From assembly GCA_937901055.1 (NCBI GenBank), contig CALCGO010000160.1, positions 1 to 6,739 on the forward strand: a DNA stretch of 6,739 nucleotides, written 5' to 3'. This document shows, piece after piece, positions 1-5,535 of the stretch. The translations under genes and the position numbers were made by a program. The stretch's first letter is position 1, and the number at the start of each line of letters is the position of its first letter. The stretch comes from an uncultured Rhodobacterales bacterium (GTDB taxonomy: Bacteria; Pseudomonadota; Alphaproteobacteria; Rhodobacterales; Rhodobacteraceae). The notes beneath the pieces were generated by a model, which was not told the DNA's origin, did no database searches, and saw only the letters and a program-made list of their open reading frames with translations.

Positions 1-395
1 TGGCGTTGATGATTGGCTATTCTGCCTTCATCGCCGAGGTGTTTCGCGCCGGTTTGCAGTCGGTCGAAATTGGGCAAATCGAGGCGGCGAAGGCGTTGGG
101 TATGAGGCCGTGGCATCGGTTCAGGTTTATCGTTTTCCCGCAGGCTTTGCGGACAATCATGCCACCGCTGGGGAATGATTTTGTAGCGCTGATCAAGGAC
201 AGCTCGCTAGTGTCGGTACTTGGGGTCGCGGATGTCACACAGCTGGGCAAAATATACGCCGCGGGGTCATTCCGGTTTTTCGAGACGTATAATATCGTTG
301 CGCTGATCTATCTGTTTATGACGATCACGATCTCGCTGGTGCTGCGCCGATACGAACGGCATCTTGAACGGAAGTCCGGGGAACTGGCGGAATAA
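1..395 (+). CDS. Polar amino acid ABC transporter permease, C-terminal part (partial at 5' window edge)
   Basis: This is an inner-membrane permease subunit of a polar amino acid uptake ABC transporter (HisM/GlnP type), working with a periplasmic binding protein and an ATPase that are not in the window. The open frame runs in from before position 1, so the TTG at 6 is not a real start. About 130 residues are visible. The cytoplasmic EAA loop that docks on the ATPase is clear: EAAKALGM, then F and I spaced as usual, then the FPQALR segment. It is followed by DFVALIKDSSLVSVLGV, typical of the family. The last membrane helix is IVALIYLFMTITISLVL, and the end is a basic tail (RRYERHLERK). The TAA stop at 393-395 runs straight into a terminator stem, so this is probably the last gene of its operon. 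The substrate cannot be told from this fragment. The family call is firm. Confidence 0.92.
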   Translation, partial: ALMIGYSAFIAEVFRAGLQSVEIGQIEAAKALGMRPWHRFRFIVFPQALRTIMPPLGNDFVALIKDSSLVSVLGVADVTQLGKIYAAGSFRFFETYNIVALIYLFMTITISLVLRRYERHLERKSGELAE

Positions 396-430
396 AACCG
401 ATGCCGAGAGGGGAAAACGGCACCGGTTTT
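394..430. terminator. Bidirectional intrinsic terminator between convergent genes
   Basis: Positions 394-406 pair with 418-430: 12 of 13 base pairs, with one A/C mismatch at 401/422 and an 11-nt loop. The stem has an A-run on its left edge (394-397) and a T-run on its right edge (427-430), so it can end transcription in both directions. It sits between the permease stop (393-395) and the stop of the EF-hand gene on the other strand (444-446), exactly where a shared terminator is expected. The stem overlaps the last bases of the permease TAA. Confidence 0.8.
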
Positions 431-443
431 ACGGCTTGCGAAC

Positions 444-884
444 TTAGCGGTTCGGGCCGAAGTCGTTCACTGTGACTACGCCATCGCGATTTCGATCAAC
501 AAGCGCCATCCATGGACCAGACTGACCTACGAATTCGTCAAGCGTTACGGAACCGTTTCCATCAACATCATTGAAGGGCAATGTCATGCCAACGGAAGCT
601 TTGCCTTCACCGCCGTGGCCGGCTTCATCTTCGTGGTTGCTTGCACGGGCCTCGTCGAAGAAAGCGTATTCTTCGGCGTCCAGTATTCCGTTATCGTCAG
701 CATCGAACGACACGAAGATATCCGAACGGCGTTCCGCGACTTCTTCGATTGTTACGGTTCCGTTGGTGTCCGTATCCCATTCGTCAAGGAAGCCAGCACC
801 GGGATTGCCGCCACCGTTGCCACTTGCGAAAGCGGTGGTTGCGAGAAGGGCGGCGGTAACTGTTGTTGCGACAAATGTTTTCAT
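444..884 (-). CDS. Secreted four-EF-hand calcium-binding protein
   Basis: A small exported protein of 146 residues that probably binds calcium in the periplasm or outside the cell; its partner is unknown. Residues 1-20 (MKTFVATTVTAALLATTAFA) form a typical Sec signal peptide with an AFA cleavage site before SGNGG. Four EF-hand loops follow: 37-48 (DTDTNGTVTIEE), 61-72 (DADDNGILDAEE), 106-117 (DVDGNGSVTLDE) and 130-141 (DRNRDGVVTVND). Loops 1-3 have the usual D-x-D-x-N-G pattern and an acidic last residue; loop 4 has Asn at position 3. An acidic, His- and Gly-rich linker (about 83-96) separates the two pairs. I chose the ATG at 884 because the signal peptide begins there and an AAAGAAAA stretch lies just upstream. 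An in-frame ATG at 902 would add MQRKST. The gene is monocistronic, convergent with the permease and divergent from dcp. The EF-hand assignment is firm; the role is unknown. Confidence 0.88.
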   Translation of the reverse strand: MKTFVATTVTAALLATTAFASGNGGGNPGAGFLDEWDTDTNGTVTIEEVAERRSDIFVSFDADDNGILDAEEYAFFDEARASNHEDEAGHGGEGKASVGMTLPFNDVDGNGSVTLDEFVGQSGPWMALVDRNRDGVVTVNDFGPNR

Positions 885-908
885 GGTGGATTTTCTTTGC
901 ATAGTTAT

Positions 909-922
909 TAAGTGTTCACTTA
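909..922. promoter_or_regulatory. Palindrome TAAGTG-TT-CACTTA, candidate operator
   Basis: TAAGTG and CACTTA form perfect 6-bp inverted half-sites around a TT centre. The site covers the predicted transcription start of the EF-hand gene, a position where a bound repressor would block initiation. I do not recognise the regulator; dimeric helix-turn-helix regulators in general bind sites of this shape. It could also be a chance AT-rich palindrome. Confidence 0.35.
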
Positions 923-924
923 GA

Positions 925-952
925 TATATAGTGATACGTGCAAGCGTTTCAA
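925..952 (-). promoter_or_regulatory. Candidate sigma-70 promoter for the EF-hand gene
   Basis: On the minus strand TTGAAA (947-952) and TATATA (925-930) are 16 bp apart, a good -35/-10 pair. The predicted start is near 918, giving a leader of about 34 nt before the ATG at 884. The start would fall inside the palindrome at 909-922. Read by eye only. Confidence 0.4.
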
Positions 953-964
953 TTCCGTCGAAAA

Positions 965-994
965 AAAGTTTGGAACTTGAAAGAAAGTTTGGAA
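965..994. repeat. Pair of 11-bp direct repeats in the divergent intergenic region
   Basis: AAAGTTTGGAA occurs at 965-975 and again at 984-994, 19 bp apart, nearly two helical turns. The pair lies 46-75 bp upstream of the dcp start and upstream of the EF-hand promoter, so it could be a tandem activator site for either gene. No regulator is recognised. Confidence 0.35.
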
Positions 995-1039
995 AACTCC
1001 AGAGTGGCCTAAACAGCATCTTATGAAAATGGACGACCT

Positions 1040-3061
1040 ATGACCCAGAATCCGCTTCTGCAGGAATGGAATACACAATTTGGTATTCCACCTTTCGACA
1101 AGATTAATACTGAACATTACGCGCCAGCATTTGAAGAAGCTTTCACTCGGGCGCGCGGTGCGGTTGATGCGATTGCAGGCAATGGTGAAGCGCCGAGTTT
1201 CGCAAATACGATCGAGGCGATGGAGCGTGCAGAAACATTGCTTGAGCGCGTTATGGGGGTGTTCGACAACCTGTCAAATTCGGATGCAAGCGATGAGATG
1301 GAGGCGCTGGAGCGCGATCTTGCGCCGAAATTCGCTGCTTTCTCTGCCGAGACACTTATGAATGGGGCATTGTTTGCGCGTGTGGCGAACCTCGTTGAAA
1401 ACCGCGACAAACTGGGTTTGAACGAAGAACAGAAAAGAGTTCTTGAGTTATACAACCGCATGTTCGTCCGGGCGGGTGCAAATTTGAAACCGGATGCGGC
1501 TGCGCGATTGAAGGAAATCATGCAGAGGTTGGCGTCGTTGGGGGCAACGTTCTCGCAAAATGTGTTGGCTGACGAAAAATCGTGGGAGTTGCCGTTGAGT
1601 GAGGACGATCTGGATGGGCTGCCAGACAGTTTGATAGCGGCCGCAATACAAACGGCAAAAGAACGCGGTAAAGATGGGCCAGTTATTACGCTGACCCGTT
1701 CGTTAGCCATACCGTTCTTGCAATTTTCGACACGTCGGGACCTGCGCGAGCTTGTTCTTAAAGCATGGGAAGCGCGCGGTGCCAACGGGGGCGAGACAGA
1801 CAACGCCGCAACAATGGCCGAGACCTTGAAGTTGCGGCACGAACGGGCGCGGTTGCTGGGGTTTGAAAATTTCTCAAGCTTCAAGCTGGATAACGAAATG
1901 GCAAAAACGCCGGATGCTGTACGTGAACTGCTGATGGCGGTCTGGACCCCAGCAAGGCAGAAGGCCGACCGAGATGCGAAGAAGTTGACCCAAATGCTGC
2001 ATGAAGACGGTGTGAACGACGATCTGGCAGTATGGGACTGGCGATATTATGCGGCGAAGTTAAAGAAATCCGAACACGATCTGGATGAGAACGAGATCAA
2101 GCCGTATCTGCAACTCGACAACATGATCGAAGCCGCATTTGATGTGGCAGGTAGGTTGTTTGGGCTGTCGTTCGAGGCTTTGGATGTCCCGCTCTACCAC
2201 GCCGATGCGCGGGCATGGGAAGTGAAACGCGGGGATGAACACATAGGTGTGTTTATCGGAGATTACTTCGCGCGCCCGACAAAACGCGGTGGCGCGTGGA
2301 GTTGGCGGTTTCGCGGGCAGTCAAAGATGGACGGCGACGTGCGGCCGATTACCGTGAACGTATGCAATTTTGCCAAAGCGCCGGAGGGCGAGGTGGCGTT
2401 GTTGACCTTCGATGATGCGCGCACGTTGTTCCACGAATTTGGACACGCGCTGCATTCGCTGTTGTCGGATGTGACGTATAAATTCATCTCTGGTACTTCT
2501 GTTTCGCGCGATTTTGTTGAGCTGCCGAGCCAGCTTTATGAGCATTGGCTAAGCGAGCCGGAGGTATTGTCGAAACACGCCTTACATGTTGAAACCGGAA
2601 AACCGATGCCACGGGAGATGTTGGATCGACTCGAGGCGGCCAAAAACTTTGATCAGGGCTTTGATACGGTTGAATACACGGCGTCGGCACTTGTCGATCT
2701 CGATTTTCATACGGGAACGCCACCAAGCGAGCCGATGGCAGCGCAGGAAGAAATTCTGGCGGGATTGGAAATGCCGCACGCTATTTCGATGCGCATTTCG
2801 GCCCCCCAGTTTAACCATGTGTTTGCAGGTGACGGGTATTCCAGCGGCTATTATTCATACATGTGGTCAGAAGTGATGGACGAGGATGCTTTCGCGGCCT
2901 TTAAGGAAGCTGGCGATGCGTTTGACCCCGATGTGGCCGCGCGTTTGGCGGAGCATATTTATACGGCGGGCGGATCAAGGGATGCGGCAGCGTTGTATAC
3001 AGCGTTTCGCGGATCTTTGCCTAAGGTCGAGGCCTTGTTGAAGGGGCGCGGGTTGGACTGA
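1040..3061 (+). CDS. dcp: M3-family zinc oligopeptidase, peptidyl-dipeptidase Dcp type
   Basis: A 673-residue metallopeptidase of the thimet oligopeptidase family (M3). Members act mainly in the cytoplasm on short peptides; Dcp removes C-terminal dipeptides, and E. coli Dcp and OpdA are of about the same length (about 680 residues). The zinc site is complete: HEFGHALH at 465-472 gives ligands H465 and H469 and catalytic E466, and the third ligand is E494 in GTSVSRDFVELPSQ, 25 residues after H469 as in the family. The C-terminal substrate segment FNHVFAGDGYSSGYYSYMW (about 591-609) holds the conserved His (593) and Tyr residues (600, 607). The N-terminus (NPLLQEWNTQFGIPPFDKI) resembles Dcp more than OpdA, but separating the two needs a tree. 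The ribosome site before the ATG at 1040 is weak (GGAC). The TGA stop lies 4 nt from the stop of the convergent NTPase gene, leaving no room for a terminator. Confidence 0.93.
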   Translation: MTQNPLLQEWNTQFGIPPFDKINTEHYAPAFEEAFTRARGAVDAIAGNGEAPSFANTIEAMERAETLLERVMGVFDNLSNSDASDEMEALERDLAPKFAAFSAETLMNGALFARVANLVENRDKLGLNEEQKRVLELYNRMFVRAGANLKPDAAARLKEIMQRLASLGATFSQNVLADEKSWELPLSEDDLDGLPDSLIAAAIQTAKERGKDGPVITLTRSLAIPFLQFSTRRDLRELVLKAWEARGANGGETDNAATMAETLKLRHERARLLGFENFSSFKLDNEMAKTPDAVRELLMAVWTPARQKADRDAKKLTQMLHEDGVNDDLAVWDWRYYAAKLKKSEHDLDENEIKPYLQLDNMIEAAFDVAGRLFGLSFEALDVPLYHADARAWEVKRGDEHIGVFIGDYFARPTKRGGAWSWRFRGQSKMDGDVRPITVNVCNFAKAPEGEVALLTFDDARTLFHEFGHALHSLLSDVTYKFISGTSVSRDFVELPSQLYEHWLSEPEVLSKHALHVETGKPMPREMLDRLEAAKNFDQGFDTVEYTASALVDLDFHTGTPPSEPMAAQEEILAGLEMPHAISMRISAPQFNHVFAGDGYSSGYYSYMWSEVMDEDAFAAFKEAGDAFDPDVAARLAEHIYTAGGSRDAAALYTAFRGSLPKVEALLKGRGLD

Positions 3062-3065
3062 GGAG

Positions 3066-3587
3066 TTATCCTTCAGCGCGACGCCATTCTTCAACGGCAG
3101 CTTCAACTTGCTCCACCGTTTTGCAATGCCATTTGTGTGGGGTTTGCGCGTCCTGAACACATGCGCAAATGTGATTGCGAAAGTTTGCCCTATTTTTGAT
3201 GCTGCGGATTGCAAAACGATACTGTTGAAGTGGCCAGTCAACATTTCCTGCGGGAAGCTCCGGTCTCGATTTGCCAAAATTTCGCCAAGGGCGGCTGAGA
3301 AGACGCCATGCTCTTCGTGTTTCTGAGGGGTCGAGCCAGATGACGGCGTCGGCTCTTGGGAGTGCTTGAGCGAGAAGGCTGGGGCCGCCCTCAAGTATCC
3401 AGGCATCAGAATTAACTATTTTCGAAAGGGCAGTTTCGACCTCTGACCTTGGTTGTTGTTTCCATTTACTTGTTAGTTTGATTGCATCAAACGATATCAA
3501 CGGGATTTCCGGTCGGGCGTCTCTAAGTCGGGCTGCAAGGTGACTTTTGCCCACCCCGTTGGCCCCCGTTACAATTAGCCGTTGCAT
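3066..3587 (-). CDS. P-loop NTPase, FlaR/adenylate-kinase-like family
   Basis: A cytoplasmic 173-residue P-loop protein. The Walker A motif GANGVGKS is at residues 8-15, right after the first beta strand (RLIVTG). The layout matches small kinase-like ATPases often annotated as 'topology modulation protein FlaR' or 'adenylate kinase-like': SFDAIKLTSKW (32-42), SDAWILEGGPSL (60-71), a hydrophobic strand ADAVIWLDPS (79-88), then the basic RRAWRLLSRPWR (91-102). The C-terminal part (HKWHCKTVEQVEAAVEEW, 151-168) is a short helix-rich tail. No substrate can be assigned; the FlaR name is historical and says little about function. The ATG at 3587 is preceded by AGG 6 nt away and a good promoter. The gene lies 119 bp downstream of fieF on the same strand but probably has its own start site. 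The fold is firm; the exact family is likely. Confidence 0.8.
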   Translation of the reverse strand: MQRLIVTGANGVGKSHLAARLRDARPEIPLISFDAIKLTSKWKQQPRSEVETALSKIVNSDAWILEGGPSLLAQALPRADAVIWLDPSETRRAWRLLSRPWRNFGKSRPELPAGNVDWPLQQYRFAIRSIKNRANFRNHICACVQDAQTPHKWHCKTVEQVEAAVEEWRRAEG

Positions 3588-3615
3588 ATATGACCTACTT
3601 GTTTGCGATAATGCA

Positions 3616-3643
3616 CTTATAGTGATTGGGACATAATTCTCAA
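3616..3643 (-). promoter_or_regulatory. Candidate sigma-70 promoter for the P-loop NTPase gene
   Basis: On the minus strand TTGAGA (3638-3643) and TATAAG (3616-3621) are 16 bp apart, each one base from consensus. The predicted start is near 3609, giving a leader of about 22 nt with AGG at 3594-3596 and the ATG at 3587. It suggests the gene is transcribed apart from fieF. Confidence 0.5.
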
Positions 3644-3679
3644 TAACTACAAAGAGTTCTTAACCAAATGCTTGTCACA

Positions 3680-3694
3680 GCTAGAAGTTCTAGC
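3680..3694. repeat. 15-bp perfect palindrome between fieF and the NTPase gene
   Basis: GCTAGAA and TTCTAGC form perfect 7-bp arms around a single centre base. It lies 12 bp past the fieF stop (minus strand) and about 37 bp upstream of the NTPase -35 box. There is no T-run after it on either strand, so it is a poor intrinsic terminator. It may be an operator or a fieF 3'-end hairpin. Confidence 0.4.
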
Positions 3695-3706
3695 CTCGCT
3701 ATACCG

Positions 3707-4612
3707 TTAAGTCGTCCGGTTAGGCGATAAGGGGTCGCCGGCGGGATCCTTGTGGATCAGCACGTCGGCGTTAGGCATCACGCGCAGGATTTCGTGTTTT
3801 AGGCCGGCGCCGATGCCGTGGGCTTTTTCCAGACTCTGTGCCCCGTCCAGCTCGATGTGAACTTGTACGAATATCCGGTCGCCAGAGGTGCGGGTTTTAA
3901 GGTCGTGGTAGCCAAGGATGCCGGGCCAGTTGACTACCAAAGCCTCGACTTTGGCGATACTTTCGGGGTCGGCGCGTCGGTCCATCAGGGCGTCGAACGA
4001 GGCTTTGGTGATGCGCCATGCACCGAACAGCAGTAGCAGAGCAGCGGCGAGCGCGATGACGGAATCGATGGCGCTTATGCCAAAAGCCGAAGAGGCAACT
4101 AGGGCGATTATAGCGCCGAAGTTTGGCAATAAATCAGAGATGTAGTGCAAGCTGTCAGCGGCGACCACGCGTTTTCCGGTGCGCGCAACGACACGGCGTT
4201 GCCACAAGATTAGCGCTAGCGTTACCACAATGGAAATACCCATGGCGATCATGCCTGCCCCCTCGGCTGCGAGGGGGGGTGGGGCGTCGGATAATAGTCG
4301 CTCGATCGCGGACCAGCCGATGACAATGGCGGAGACGGTGACCAATATTCCTTGTGCCAATGCGGCGAGATCCTCCGCAGAGGAATGCCCGAACGCGTGA
4401 TCATCGTCAGCGGGGCGGGCGGCGTAGACGATGGCTAGCAGGCCGGTTAGCGATACGATCAAGTCCAACGCACTGTCGGTCAGGCTGGCAGCAATGGAAA
4501 GCGATCCAGTCTCGCCCAAAGCCCAGAGCTTTATTGCGACAAGAATAGTTGCAACGAGAACGGAGGCAGTCCCGGCCGAGATGTTCAGTTTGGTGTCCTG
4601 TGTATTGGTCAT
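3707..4612 (-). CDS. fieF: Cation diffusion facilitator, FieF-type metal exporter
   Basis: A 301-residue inner-membrane divalent metal/proton antiporter of the CDF family, which exports Zn, Fe or similar cations as a dimer. It follows E. coli FieF closely (300 residues). All metal sites seen in FieF have counterparts: membrane site A D46, D50 (SLTDSALD), H156, D160 (DSLHYISD); site B D69, H72, H76 (DDDHAFGH); and cytoplasmic domain residues H236, H252, H265, H287 and D289. Six membrane helices are expected, and hydrophobic stretches fit. The C-terminal domain (about 210-291) is intact. The ATG at 4612 has GGG 5 nt upstream. Site A is Asp-Asp/His-Asp, which allows Zn and possibly Fe or Cd; the true substrate cannot be read from this. 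The upstream region (4613-4716) shows no strong promoter; GCGACA-18-TATACC at 4667-4696 is a weak candidate. A Pro/Ala/Gly-rich loop (111-120) is encoded by a strong hairpin. Confidence 0.92.
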   Translation of the reverse strand: MTNTQDTKLNISAGTASVLVATILVAIKLWALGETGSLSIAASLTDSALDLIVSLTGLLAIVYAARPADDDHAFGHSSAEDLAALAQGILVTVSAIVIGWSAIERLLSDAPPPLAAEGAGMIAMGISIVVTLALILWQRRVVARTGKRVVAADSLHYISDLLPNFGAIIALVASSAFGISAIDSVIALAAALLLLFGAWRITKASFDALMDRRADPESIAKVEALVVNWPGILGYHDLKTRTSGDRIFVQVHIELDGAQSLEKAHGIGAGLKHEILRVMPNADVLIHKDPAGDPLSPNRTT

Positions 4613-4716
4613 CTGCGCCCTGTCATCCGATCCCGTCGCGTCGCGTCGATTTTACCGAATTCGGAGGGTATATCCAGTGGCAAATCACCATGTCGCATAT
4701 ATGTGCCACCCTCGAT

Positions 4717-4807
4717 TTCTCTTTTGTCTAAATACTCAATAATTGATCACTGATGGGCGGGCCGAGCCTCGCTGCGCTCGGTTTTTGAGTATTTGTGCAA
4801 AAGAGAA
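4717..4807. repeat. 91-bp imperfect inverted repeat, probable dispersed intergenic element
   Basis: The outer arms 4717-4742 and 4782-4807 pair over 26 positions: 22 Watson-Crick pairs, two G.T pairs and two mismatches. Each arm carries TTCTCTTTTG and AAATACTCAA blocks, or their complements. Inside is a second hairpin (CCGAGC 4762-4767 with GCTCGG 4776-4781). The stretch lies between the stop of the membrane-protein gene (4857) and the fieF start (4612). Transcribed from the minus strand it would fold into a long stem and may end or protect the upstream mRNA. The nested symmetry resembles small dispersed palindromic elements. I cannot see copy number from one window. Confidence 0.6.
4762..4786 (+). 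terminator. GC hairpin plus T-run inside the inverted repeat
   Basis: CCGAGC (4762-4767) pairs with GCTCGG (4776-4781) across an 8-nt loop and is followed by TTTTT (4782-4786), the form of an intrinsic terminator on the plus strand. No plus-strand gene ends nearby, so it may only stop antisense transcription or be part of the repeat element. The T-run also forms part of the outer right arm. Confidence 0.35.
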
Positions 4808-4856
4808 GGCTCAAGGCAACCTCCAGCTTGCGGATTAATCACAGCTGCTTGTGAGC

Positions 4857-5408
4857 CTATCCGGCTGTTGGCGCGAAAAATAATGCGGGCAAGACCAGCA
4901 GGACTGCTAGCGCTGCAACAATCGAGAAACCCCAGCCAACCCAGAGGTTATGTGGATTGCGGACCCAGTAAAATACGCCCACAGCCAAAATCATGGCCTG
5001 CCCGTAAACCTCGATCATGCCAATGTCATAGAGGGTCGGGTAGGACAGGCGGGTATATATGGCGCCTTCGATAGATCCGGGTGCCGCGCCGAAGGTGCTG
5101 AGGATGCCGATGATCGCCAGCATCAGCCAGATCGTTAGCCAGCCTCGGCTGCGGGTGAACAGGATGTCTTTGAGCAACACGAATACGATACCGAACAGGA
5201 AGCCACGGATAAGCTGGAATGCTGGACCAAACATAACTATTGGATCGCTGACCGGGCGCATGTAGCCACCTAATACCCCGCTCGAAAATTTCTCGGTGTA
5301 GTTAAAGAGGACCAGCGCCAGCAAACCCATGATGAAATACGAGGCAGTGTGCACGATGGTCGTTTTAATGATGATCGAAGTAGCAGATATATTGGTTGAA
5401 GAATGCAT
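4857..5408 (-). CDS. Five-helix membrane protein of unknown function
   Basis: I do not recognise a named family. The 183-residue protein is very hydrophobic, with about five membrane helices near residues 16-36, 58-80, 89-107, 127-148 and 154-179. Two polar segments look like conserved motifs: GGYMRPVSDPIVMFGP (47-62), between helices 1 and 2, and GAAPGSIEGAIYT (107-119), after helix 3. There is no clear signal peptide, lipobox or known catalytic motif. The ATG at 5408 is the first start in frame. Its near ribosome site is poor (GGCGA), while a strong GAGGAGG (5434-5440) lies 25 nt upstream with a 4-bp GCGC hairpin between. The gene stands alone, with its stop (TAG) at 4857-4859 followed by the large inverted repeat. 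Its promoter has an FNR-type box at -41.5, which suggests induction at low oxygen. That the gene is real is fairly sure; the role is unknown. Confidence 0.8.
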   Translation of the reverse strand: MHSSTNISATSIIIKTTIVHTASYFIMGLLALVLFNYTEKFSSGVLGGYMRPVSDPIVMFGPAFQLIRGFLFGIVFVLLKDILFTRSRGWLTIWLMLAIIGILSTFGAAPGSIEGAIYTRLSYPTLYDIGMIEVYGQAMILAVGVFYWVRNPHNLWVGWGFSIVAALAVLLVLPALFFAPTAG

Positions 5409-5464
5409 TGGATTTTCGCCGCGCTGAAACGCGCCTCCTCTATATGACTGTTGAGAACGGCTGC

Positions 5465-5506
5465 ATTCTAGCGCTTTGTTGGTGGTGAGTCGGTGATCTA
5501 GATCAA
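5465..5506 (-). promoter_or_regulatory. FNR/FnrL-dependent class II promoter of the membrane-protein gene
   Basis: On the minus strand TTGAT-CTAG-ATCAC (5506 to 5493) differs from the FNR consensus TTGAT-N4-ATCAA in one base. Downstream is TAGAAT (5470 to 5465), one base from the -10 consensus. If TAGAAT is -12 to -7, the start is 5458 and the box centre (5499/5500) is at -41.5, the classic class II activator position. The -35 region itself is poor (CCGACT), as expected when an activator replaces it. The leader would be 50 nt. Sequence alone does not tell FNR/FnrL from a Dnr/Nnr-type relative. Confidence 0.65.
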
Positions 5507-5521
5507 AAGACGGCAGCGCCG
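5505..5521 (-). terminator. Weak terminator after the glycosyltransferase-like gene
   Basis: On the minus strand CGGC (5521-5518) pairs with GCCG (5514-5511) across a GCT loop, followed by TCTTTT. It starts 15 nt after the TGA stop at 5536-5538. The stem is only 4 bp, and the T-run merges into the FNR-type box, so it is a tentative call. Confidence 0.3.
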
Positions 5522-5535
5522 CGGGTGACCCAAAT

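Noticed and set aside
571..1026. Plus-strand open frames across the EF-hand gene
   Set aside because: They are antisense to four clear EF-hand loops and a signal peptide; their translations are low in complexity (Pro/Ser/Arg runs).
1117..1884. Long minus-strand open frame (255 codons) opposite dcp
   Set aside because: It is the antisense shadow of a well-supported M3 peptidase gene. The translation is rich in Ser/Arg/Ala with no recognisable motif.
3062..3065. Possible terminator between the convergent dcp and NTPase genes
   Set aside because: The gap is only 4 nt, and I saw no hairpin with a T-run across the two gene ends.
2975..3406. Minus-strand frame overlapping the ends of dcp and the NTPase gene
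   Set aside because: It overlaps two better-supported genes, including the P-loop protein in another frame of the same strand, and shows no motif.
4634..4650. Short GTCGC tandem repeat (three copies) in the fieF leader
   Set aside because: Three 5-mers in GC-rich DNA are too short to be more than chance.
4762..4786. Plus-strand terminator taken as evidence for a plus-strand gene before it
   Set aside because: The plus-strand frames upstream are shadows of fieF. The hairpin is better explained as the core of the inverted repeat.
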